The notes beneath the pieces are model-generated. The model was not told the origin of the DNA. It saw only the letters and a list, made by a program, of their open reading frames with translations, and searched no databases. Positions 1 to 4,596 of a stretch of DNA of 5,584 nt are shown here, in pieces (within the stretch, counting starts at the first letter, position 1; each line of letters starts with the position of its first letter). Both the position numbers and the translations under genes were made by a program. The DNA comes from an uncultured Clostridia bacterium (GTDB lineage: Bacteria > Bacillota > Clostridia > TANB77 > CAG-508), in NCBI GenBank assembly GCA_944393755.1, contig CALYBF010000098.1, positions 1 to 5,584 on the forward strand, read 5' to 3'.

Positions 1-19
1 TTTTTTATAAATTTATATA

Positions 20-75
20 GGACATTTTCACTAAGAATTCATTTATAAAAACGGGACATTTTCACTAAGAATTCA
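20..75. repeat. Two direct copies of a 22-bp repeat, possible insertion-sequence end
   Basis: The 22 bases beginning GGACATTTTCACTAAG occur identically at 20-41 and 54-75, a 34-bp period, separated by 12 bases of AT-rich sequence. No gene is visible around them. Two or more copies of a transposase-binding repeat near the tip are typical of IS21-type ends. On the minus strand the sequence from 77 reads TGTGAATTC, so it would begin with the TG expected of such a tip. If so, the element lies to the left, outside the window, and its edge is 30 bp upstream of the mraZ promoter. The repeat itself is seen directly; the IS assignment is inference. A pair of operator sites is the alternative. Confidence 0.5.
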
Positions 76-105
76 CAAAAATTTAAAAAAATTTTTAAAA
101 AACTA

Positions 106-134
106 TTGCAAATTATAAAAACTTATATTAAAAT
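106..134 (+). promoter_or_regulatory. Probable sigma-A promoter of mraZ
   Basis: A -35 box TTGCAA (106-111) and a -10 box TAAAAT (129-134) are separated by 17 bases. Phased A and T tracts at 77-101, just upstream, could act as an UP element. Transcription would start near 141, so the MraZ boxes fall in the first transcribed bases. The BRO gene's promoter further right has the same -35 hexamer. Confidence 0.6.
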
Positions 135-141
135 TTAGATG

Positions 142-188
142 AAGTGGAGAGAAGTGGAACAAAGTGGAGCAAAAGTGGAAGGTGGTGA
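142..188 (+). promoter_or_regulatory. MraZ operator: tandem GTGG boxes merging into the ribosome binding site
   Basis: AAGTGGA-type boxes have their GTGG at 144, 154, 164 and 175, spaced 10, 10 and 11 bp. A fifth, GTGGTG, starts at 182. Tandem GTGG/TGGG boxes at about 10-bp spacing upstream of mraZ are the known binding site of the MraZ ring, which represses or otherwise regulates its own dcw operon. Here the array starts right after the -10 box, and its last unit (AAGGTGGTG, 179-187) is also the Shine-Dalgarno sequence, 8 nt before the TTG start. Bound MraZ would therefore block promoter clearance and cover the DNA encoding the ribosome site. Confidence 0.85.
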
Positions 189-195
189 AATTTAA

Positions 196-621
196 TTGCT
201 AATTGGTGAATACGAACATTCTCTAGATGTAAAAGGCAGACTTATAATGCCAGCAAAATTAAGACAAGATATGGGAGATAAATTCATTGTAACAAAAGGG
301 TTAGATGGATGTTTATTTGCGTTTTCACAAAATGAGTGGTTGAATTTTGAAACTAAATTAAAAGCATTACCTTTATCAGATAGAAATGCGAGAAACTTTG
401 TTAGATTTTTCTTATCAGGAGCAACAGAGTGTGAAATAGATAAACAAGGAAGGTTTTTAATACCAAATAATTTAAGAGTAGCAGCAAATTTAGAAAAAGA
501 GACAGTAATAATTGGAGTTGGAACAAGACTTGAAATTTGGGATAAAGCTACTTGGGATAAATGTGATGAAAATATTTCAGCAGATGAAATTGCAGAAAAT
601 ATGACAATGCTTGGTATATAA
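196..621 (+). CDS. mraZ: Transcriptional regulator MraZ
   Basis: MraZ is a DNA-binding protein of the AbrB/SpoVT swapped-hairpin fold. It forms a ring and autoregulates the dcw operon. The 141-aa product has the usual length and two tandem MraZ half-domains, each with its diagnostic loop: DVKGR at residues 11-15 and DKQGR at 82-86, each followed by a hydrophobic-P motif (LIMP 16-19, FLIP 87-90). The start is TTG, chosen because the product then opens MLIGEYEHSLD as in the family and a GGTGGTG ribosome site lies 8 nt upstream. The gene comes first in the cluster, directly behind its own operator boxes. The stop codon lies inside an AT-only inverted repeat. The next gene, rsmH, begins 281 nt later, although these two are usually almost contiguous. 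Confidence 0.95.
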   Translation: MLIGEYEHSLDVKGRLIMPAKLRQDMGDKFIVTKGLDGCLFAFSQNEWLNFETKLKALPLSDRNARNFVRFFLSGATECEIDKQGRFLIPNNLRVAANLEKETVIIGVGTRLEIWDKATWDKCDENISADEIAENMTMLGI

Positions 622-646
622 CTTTTTTTTATAAAAAGTTTATATA
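615..646 (+). other. AT-rich inverted repeat over the mraZ stop codon
   Basis: The arm at 615-627 pairs with 633-646, with one unpaired T and a 5-nt loop. Only one pair is G-C, and no T tract follows the 3' arm on either strand. It is a poor candidate for an intrinsic terminator. It may mark the mRNA 3' end after processing, or be chance in such AT-rich DNA. Confidence 0.3.
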
Positions 647-649
647 AAA

Positions 650-787
650 ACAAAAGACAAAATTACAAAAGAAAAAAATTAAAAATACAAAAGAAAAATT
701 ACAGAAGAAATTTAATAAACAAAAGATAAAAAACAAATGAAAATTATACAAAAGAAGAAATTGTACAAAAGATAAATGTACAAAAGA
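650..787 (+). repeat. Degenerate ACAAAAGA repeat array in the mraZ-rsmH spacer
   Basis: ACAAAAGA or a one-mismatch variant starts at 650, 665, 687, 701, 719, 733, 748, 765 and 780, with spacings of 14 to 22 bases. Two copies extend to GTACAAAAGA (763 and 778). The stretch is nearly free of G and C and codes for nothing convincing. The longest possible reading from an ATG (737) is 12 codons with no ribosome site. As RNA it would be a long unstructured, purine-rich leader for rsmH. It may be decayed tandem repeats or a protein-binding or mRNA-stability region; no function is demonstrated. Confidence 0.5.
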
Positions 788-844
788 AGATTAATTAAAC
801 ATTTTTACTTAAGAAAAGCCAAAAGAAAGTACATATAAGAAAAA

Positions 845-873
845 CAGCTGGTAGTTTTTGTAATTGCCAGCTG
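845..873 (+). promoter_or_regulatory. RNA hairpin 30 nt before rsmH, and possible minus-strand terminator
   Basis: CAGCTGG (845-851) pairs with CCAGCTG (867-873). In plus-strand RNA the stem extends to 12 bp through two G-U pairs (852/866 and 854/864), closing a 5-nt loop. The G-U pairs exist only in the sense RNA, which hints at a role in the mraZ-rsmH transcript such as processing, stability or translation control. It is followed by AAAAC, not a T tract, so it should not terminate plus-strand transcription. Read on the minus strand, the 7-bp GC core is followed by TTTTTCTT, so it could stop antisense transcription. The rsmH ribosome site (892-897) is left free. Confidence 0.55.
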
Positions 874-902
874 AAAACGCATTATGGAGTAGAGGTGTAA
901 AA

Positions 903-1832
903 GTGGAATTTAAACATAAACCAGTTATGCTAGAACAATGCATAAACGGGTTAAATATCAAAAAAGATGGAATATATGTAGATGGAACTCTTGGTGGAGC
1001 AGGTCATAGCAAAGAAATTTTAAAAAGATTATCAAATAAAGGGTTATTAATCGGAATAGATAGAGATGAAGATGCATTAAATGCTGCCAAAGAAAACTTA
1101 AAAGAATTCCAAAATGTAATATATGTCCATAATAATCACGATAATATAAAAGAAATTTTAGAAGAATTAAAAGTAGATAATGTAGATGGAATACTTTTAG
1201 ATTTAGGTGTTTCTTCATATCAATTAGATGAAAGAAATAGAGGCTTTAGTTATTTAGGTGAAAATGAACTAGATATGAGGATGGATAAATCACAAAAACT
1301 TACAGCTAAAGAAGTTGTAAATGAATATAAAGAAGAAGATTTAGCAAATGTGATTTATGAATATGGAGAAGAAAGATTTTCTAGACAGATTGCTAAAAAT
1401 ATTTGTAAACAAAGAAAAGAAAAAGAAATTAAAACTACAAAGGAATTAGTAGATATAATAGAAAAGTCTATACCTAAGAAGTTCCAAAATGATGGACACC
1501 CTGCAAAAAGAACTTTTCAAGCAATTAGAATTGAAGTAAATAATGAAATAAAACCATTATATAATACTGTTTTAAATTCTATAGATTGTTTAAAGCCAGG
1601 TGGTAGACTTGCAATAATTACATTTCACTCTTTAGAAGATAGAACAGTTAAAAATGCATATATAGAAGCAAAAGGGAAATGTACTTGCCCAAAAGATTTA
1701 CCATATTGTGTATGTGGTGCAAAATCTTTAGGTGAAATTATAACTAAAAAACCAATTATAGCAACAGATGAAGAAATTAAGGAAAATTCAAGAAGTAAAA
1801 GTGCTAAGCTTAGAATTTTTGAAAGAAAATAA
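903..1832 (+). CDS. rsmH: 16S rRNA (cytosine(1402)-N(4))-methyltransferase RsmH
   Basis: This cytoplasmic enzyme transfers a methyl group from S-adenosylmethionine to N4 of C1402 in the decoding centre of 16S rRNA. The 309-aa product has the whole family pattern: SAM-binding loop DGTLGGAGHS (27-36), acidic residue D53 in GIDRDEDAL, DLGVSS (100-105), RGFS (113-116), LDMRMD (123-128), HPAKRTFQAIRIEVNNE (199-215), TFHSLEDR (240-247), the CxC-(6)-CxC segment (260-271) and the SAKLRIFER ending. GTG at 903 is chosen as start because GAGGTG (892-897) precedes it by 5 nt and the product opens MEFKHKPVML like homologues. The frame stays open to a TTG at 864, but that lies inside the hairpin with no ribosome site. 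The gene is second in the dcw cluster, with ftsL following 27 nt after its stop. Confidence 0.96.
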   Translation: MEFKHKPVMLEQCINGLNIKKDGIYVDGTLGGAGHSKEILKRLSNKGLLIGIDRDEDALNAAKENLKEFQNVIYVHNNHDNIKEILEELKVDNVDGILLDLGVSSYQLDERNRGFSYLGENELDMRMDKSQKLTAKEVVNEYKEEDLANVIYEYGEERFSRQIAKNICKQRKEKEIKTTKELVDIIEKSIPKKFQNDGHPAKRTFQAIRIEVNNEIKPLYNTVLNSIDCLKPGGRLAIITFHSLEDRTVKNAYIEAKGKCTCPKDLPYCVCGAKSLGEIITKKPIIATDEEIKENSRSKSAKLRIFERK

Positions 1833-1859
1833 GCAGAAGATAAGGAGGTGAGGTAACTT

Positions 1860-2357
1860 ATGCCAAGAAGTGGATATCAATATACAACAAGTCCAAGAAA
1901 GTTGGAGCCAGATTATAAACCAAATAAGCAGAAGAAAAAGTTAAAGGTAGTAGAAGATATAACAAGACAAAAAGTAAAAATATCTAGTGAGCAAAAGAAA
2001 AAACAAATAAAGCTTACTTTAGTTGTTATTGCTCTTTTTACTATATTACTTACAATAAGTTACCGAAACTCACAGATAAATGAGAAGTTTACTGAAAAAC
2101 AAAACTTAGAAAAACAATTATCATCTTTACAAAAAGAAAATGAACAATTGAAAGTAAATATTCAAAATGGTTTAAATTTAAACAATATAGAAAAACTTGC
2201 AAAAGAAAAATTAGGTATGCAAAAACTTACTAATAAACAAACAATATATGTAAGTTTACCAAAGAAAGACTATGTAGAATCAGCTTCTGAAGAAGTAATT
2301 ATAGAAGACAATAAAAATTGGTTTGAAAAATTTGTAGATAAAATATTTAATAGATAA
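1860..2357 (+). CDS. ftsL: Cell division protein, FtsL/DivIC family
   Basis: FtsL is a bitopic membrane protein of the septal division complex. It pairs by coiled coil with DivIC/FtsB and helps activate septal peptidoglycan synthesis. The 165-aa product has a long, very basic cytoplasmic part (1-51, with KQKKKLK and EQKKKQIK), one membrane segment (about 52-68), an extracellular heptad coiled coil (about 73-103; I73, L83, L87, L90, L97, I101), then IEKLAKEKLGM (110-120), the conserved FtsL/DivIC box. An acidic linker and a terminal helix (154-163) with W, F, F, V, I, F on one face follow, beyond the usual family end. The ribosome site AAGGAGGTGA (1842-1851) is a perfect match, 8 nt before ATG. 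Sequence identity in this family is low, so the name rests on topology, the box and position after rsmH. Confidence 0.88.
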   Translation: MPRSGYQYTTSPRKLEPDYKPNKQKKKLKVVEDITRQKVKISSEQKKKQIKLTLVVIALFTILLTISYRNSQINEKFTEKQNLEKQLSSLQKENEQLKVNIQNGLNLNNIEKLAKEKLGMQKLTNKQTIYVSLPKKDYVESASEEVIIEDNKNWFEKFVDKIFNR

Positions 2358-2391
2358 ATAGAAACTAGCAAATACTAGTTTCTATTTTTTT
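2356..2391. terminator. Bidirectional intrinsic terminator between ftsL and asnS
   Basis: The arm AAATAGAAACTAG (2356-2368) pairs perfectly over 13 bp with 2375-2387 around a 6-nt loop, and a T run extends to 2391. The stem starts inside the ftsL stop codon (2355-2357) and the T run enters the asnS stop codon (2390-2392 on the minus strand). Only 32 nt separate the two stops. The plus direction has the better T tract. The minus direction reads TTTATCT after the stem, so it is weaker but plausible. Confidence 0.88.
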
Positions 2392-3781
2392 AAAAATCAC
2401 AATTTTTTGGTGTTCTAGGAAATGGTATAACATCACGAATGTTTTGCATACCAGTTAAATACATAATAGCTCTTTCAAAACCTAAACCAAAACCAGAGTG
2501 AACACAACTTCCATATTTTCTTAAATCTAAATACCAATCATAATTTTCAATTGGCATATTTAGTTCTTTCATCCTTGTAAGTAATTTATTATAATCTTCT
2601 TCTCTTTGGCTACCACCAATAATTTCACCAATACCTGGAACAAGAAGGTCAGCTGCTGCAACGGTTTTATTATCATTGTTTTGTTTCATATAAAAAGCTT
2701 TAATATCTTTTGGATAATCTTTTACAAATACAGGTTTTTTATAAATTTTTTCACATAAATATCTTTCATGTTCTGTTTGTAAATCAACGCCCCAAGAAAC
2801 TTTATATTGGAATTCATCATTATGTTTTTCAAGTTCTTTTACAGCATCTGTATAACTTACTCTTACAAAATCAGAATTTATTACATGATTTAATCTATCT
2901 AGAAGACCTTTATCAATAAAGTTATTAAAAAATTCCATTTCTTCAGGGCAATTATCTAAAACATATTTAAAAGTATATTTAATCATATTTTCTGCTAAAT
3001 CCATATCATCTTCTAAATCAGCAAAGCAAATTTCAGGCTCTATCATCCAAAATTCTGCTGCGTGTTTTACAGTGTTAGAATTTTCAGCTCTAAATGTTGG
3101 ACCAAATGTATAAATATTACAAAAACTTTCAGCAAAAGTTTCGCCATTTAATTGACCACTTACAGTTAAATGAGTATGCCTTCCAAAAAAGTCTTTTGAA
3201 AAATCAACATTACCATCATCTGTTTTAGGAATATTATTTAAATCAAAAGAGTTTACATTAAACATTTCTCCAGCACCTTCAGCATCACTTCCAGTTAGAA
3301 TAGGTGTATTTACATATACAAAATTTTGCTCTTGGAAAAACTTATGTATTGCGTATGCAAAAACACTTCTTACTCTAAATACAGCGTTAAATGTGTTAGT
3401 TCTTGGACGAAGATGTGATATTGTTCTTAAATATTCAAAAGAGTGTCTCTTTTTTTGAAGAGGATAAGTATTGTCTGATAAACTTTCTACTTCAATATTA
3501 GTTGCTTGAATTTCAAAAGGTTGCTTTGCATTTTCTGTTAAAATAAATTTACCTAAAACTTTTATTGAAGAACTAAGTGTTAATTTTTTTATTTCTTCAA
3601 AATTAGAAATAGAATCATTAAAAACAACTTGTACATTTTTAAAGAAAGTTCCGTCATTTAATTCAATAAAACCAAAAGTTTTAGAATCTCTTAAGCCTTT
3701 AACCCAGCCTTCAATTGTAATATCTTTATTTTCAAAATCTTTTGTTTCCTTATATAAATCTCTTACAGTTATTTCTTTCAT
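2390..3781 (-). CDS. asnS: Asparagine--tRNA ligase
   Basis: This class IIb cytoplasmic synthetase activates asparagine with ATP and charges tRNA(Asn). The 463-aa product has the family's usual length. The N-terminal OB-fold anticodon-binding domain (about 18-100) contains ITIEGWVKGLRDSKTFGFIELNDG-like strands. The catalytic domain follows: HLRPRTNTF and the motif 1 region with TPILTGSDAEGAGEMF (123-173), motif 2 GPTFRAENS to EFWMIEPE (227-250), GEIIGGSQRE (385-394), and motif 3 GFGLGFERAIMYLTG (430-444), ending in PRTPKNCDF. The NxxxTxxHxxEF spacing and lack of a GatCAB gene nearby fit AsnRS rather than AspRS. The ATG follows AAAGGAAG (3796 down to 3789) by 7 nt. It is convergent to ftsL, transcribed alone from its own promoter, with no T-box leader. 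Confidence 0.96.
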   Translation of the reverse strand: MKEITVRDLYKETKDFENKDITIEGWVKGLRDSKTFGFIELNDGTFFKNVQVVFNDSISNFEEIKKLTLSSSIKVLGKFILTENAKQPFEIQATNIEVESLSDNTYPLQKKRHSFEYLRTISHLRPRTNTFNAVFRVRSVFAYAIHKFFQEQNFVYVNTPILTGSDAEGAGEMFNVNSFDLNNIPKTDDGNVDFSKDFFGRHTHLTVSGQLNGETFAESFCNIYTFGPTFRAENSNTVKHAAEFWMIEPEICFADLEDDMDLAENMIKYTFKYVLDNCPEEMEFFNNFIDKGLLDRLNHVINSDFVRVSYTDAVKELEKHNDEFQYKVSWGVDLQTEHERYLCEKIYKKPVFVKDYPKDIKAFYMKQNNDNKTVAAADLLVPGIGEIIGGSQREEDYNKLLTRMKELNMPIENYDWYLDLRKYGSCVHSGFGLGFERAIMYLTGMQNIRDVIPFPRTPKNCDF

Positions 3782-3819
3782 AAATATTCTTCCTTTCCCT
3801 ATTTGTTTGTTGCATACAT

Positions 3820-3848
3820 ATTATATGATATTATTTACCAAAATACAA
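3820..3848 (-). promoter_or_regulatory. Probable promoter of asnS
   Basis: Reading the minus strand, TTGTAT (3848 to 3843) and a consensus TATAAT (3825 to 3820) are 17 bases apart. The start would fall near 3813, giving a leader of about 30 nt. It is back-to-back with the plus-strand promoter at 3865-3893: only 16 bp separate the two -35 boxes. Confidence 0.65.
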
Positions 3849-3864
3849 CAAAATAATCTAAAAT

Positions 3865-3893
3865 TTGAAATTCACATAAAAAAGTAGTATAAT
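3865..3893 (+). promoter_or_regulatory. Strong sigma-A promoter of the 151-aa orphan gene
   Basis: TTGAAA (3865-3870) and a consensus TATAAT (3888-3893) are separated by exactly 17 bases. Transcription would start near 3900. This is the best-matching promoter in the window, and it faces away from asnS. Confidence 0.75.
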
Positions 3894-3898
3894 ATATA

Positions 3899-3918
3899 TT
3901 ATGACCAAATGGTCTTAA
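3899..3918. promoter_or_regulatory. Palindromic operator over the transcription start
   Basis: GACCA (3903-3907) and TGGTC (3910-3914) flank AA. After one mismatched pair the symmetry continues with TTA and TAA, so 8 of 9 positions per half-site match. It covers the predicted +1 of the promoter at 3865-3893. Size and position are those of a repressor site. The GACCA..TGGTC core resembles operators of TetR-type dimers (family knowledge, not proof). No repressor gene lies in the window, so the regulator would act from elsewhere. Confidence 0.6.
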
Positions 3919-3947
3919 GTACAAGTCTGCGAATAGAAAGGACAAAA

Positions 3948-4403
3948 ATGGCAACGCAGGCAATTGCAACTAAAAATGGACAAGAAATGATAGAAAAGTT
4001 TGGTGTAAAGATTGGAGCTGATGTTTGGGAGGAACTGGAAGAGTTTCTTTCTGGTTATGAGGAAACCTCAGAGGCTTCTCCGGAAAAAGTTCTCTTTTCT
4101 GACACGAACGGAGCTGAGTATAAAGCACAAGACTTTGTAGCTCTCTTTAAGAAAATGATTTGTGCAATGGATATTGCACAAAGAGATTTCAAAAGGGAGT
4201 TTAAGGAGTATTACATTGTAACTCCTAAGCCAACTATTTTTTATGTTGGGTATGAAGGAGGAGAGCTCAGAACAACGCTTCCAACTGAAACAGAGCTTCT
4301 GCCTTTCTTGTTCCTTGGAATAGCAAGAGGGGCTTGGACAATTGAAGATGCAATCTATCACATAGATAAGTGCACTGTCCAAAACCTTCGAGCTAAAAGC
4401 TAA
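3948..4403 (+). CDS. Hypothetical protein of unknown family, foreign-looking composition
   Basis: I do not recognise this 151-aa product. It is soluble-looking, with no signal peptide or clear membrane segment. It has an acidic helical stretch (24-43, WEELEEFLSGYEE), a lysine- and aromatic-rich centre (66-102, FKREFKEYYIVTPKPTIFYV) and a hydrophobic patch LLPFLFLGIARGAW (117-130). There are two cysteines (72, 142). The ATG at 3948 is chosen because AGAAAGGA (3935-3942) precedes it by 5 nt. An in-frame ATG at 3909 lies within the operator, leaving almost no leader. Two 60-base samples give about 43-45% GC against about 28% in the BRO gene, and it uses CTG, CTC, CCG and ACG codons the neighbours mostly avoid, which suggests transfer. 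It is a single-gene unit with its own promoter, operator and terminator. A phage- or defence-related role is only a guess from context. Confidence 0.8.
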   Translation: MATQAIATKNGQEMIEKFGVKIGADVWEELEEFLSGYEETSEASPEKVLFSDTNGAEYKAQDFVALFKKMICAMDIAQRDFKREFKEYYIVTPKPTIFYVGYEGGELRTTLPTETELLPFLFLGIARGAWTIEDAIYHIDKCTVQNLRAKS

Positions 4404-4413
4404 GTTGCAATAG

Positions 4414-4446
4414 GAGATCACCTTTAATTAGGTGGTCTCTTTTTTT
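4414..4446 (+). terminator. Intrinsic terminator of the orphan gene
   Basis: GAGATCACCT (4414-4423) pairs with AGGTGGTCTC (4430-4439) over 10 bp, including one T-G pair, around a 6-nt loop. A seven-T run (4440-4446) follows directly. It begins 10 nt after the stop codon and isolates the gene from the downstream BRO gene. Confidence 0.92.
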
Positions 4447-4512
4447 CGAAAATTATTAAAAAAGCACATTATTTTAAAATAAAATAAAAAATAAAATTTT
4501 ACCTTAAAATGC

Positions 4513-4541
4513 TTGCAAAAATTTGTTCTATATGATATAAA
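4513..4541 (+). promoter_or_regulatory. Probable promoter of the BRO-family gene
   Basis: TTGCAA (4513-4518) and TATAAA (4536-4541) are 17 bases apart, and TGA directly before the -10 box gives an extended -10. The start would be near 4548, leaving a 49-nt leader that contains the palindrome at 4561-4578. The rest of the 4447-4512 gap is AT-rich sequence in which I see nothing. Confidence 0.65.
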
Positions 4542-4560
4542 TATATAAATTATGATTTTA

Positions 4561-4578
4561 AAATTGTTTTAACAATTT
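4561..4578. promoter_or_regulatory. Palindrome in the BRO-gene leader, possible operator
   Basis: AAATTGTT (4561-4568) and AACAATTT (4571-4578) are perfect inverted repeats separated by TT, between the predicted transcription start and the ribosome site AAGGAG (4583-4588). Its minus strand contains AAATTGTTA, also found in the palindrome inside the gene (4791-4799). A site for the BRO protein itself or a phage-type repressor is possible. AT-rich palindromes also arise by chance. Confidence 0.4.
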
Positions 4579-4596
4579 AAAGAAGGAGAGGTAAAT

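Noticed and set aside
615..646. Terminator after mraZ
   Set aside because: The stem is almost all A-T and no T tract follows the 3' arm on either strand.
192..653. 153-aa minus-strand reading frame opposite mraZ
   Set aside because: It is the shadow of mraZ, which has family motifs, operator and ribosome site. The antisense product has no recognisable features.
737..775. Small open frame of 12 codons in the mraZ-rsmH spacer
   Set aside because: It has no ribosome site, and its lysine-rich product simply follows from the A-rich repeats.
650..787. CRISPR array
   Set aside because: The recurring unit is only about 8 bases, degenerate and irregularly spaced. There are no 25-40 nt repeats with unique spacers and no cas genes.
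864..902. N-terminal extension of rsmH from TTG at 864 (13 extra residues)
   Set aside because: The TTG lies within the hairpin stem with no ribosome site. GTG at 903 has GAGGTG at proper spacing and matches the family's start.
3909..3947. N-terminal extension of the orphan gene from ATG at 3909
   Set aside because: This ATG sits inside the operator about 9 nt after the predicted +1, with no room for a ribosome site. ATG at 3948 has AGAAAGGA 5 nt upstream.
4068..4421. 117-aa minus-strand frame opposite the orphan gene
   Set aside because: It is opposite a gene with its own promoter, ribosome site and terminator on the plus strand; the minus frame has none of these.
4447..4596. LexA (SOS) box upstream of the DinD-like gene
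   Set aside because: No GAAC..GTTC type symmetric site is present; the only palindrome is AAATTGTT-TT-AACAATTT.
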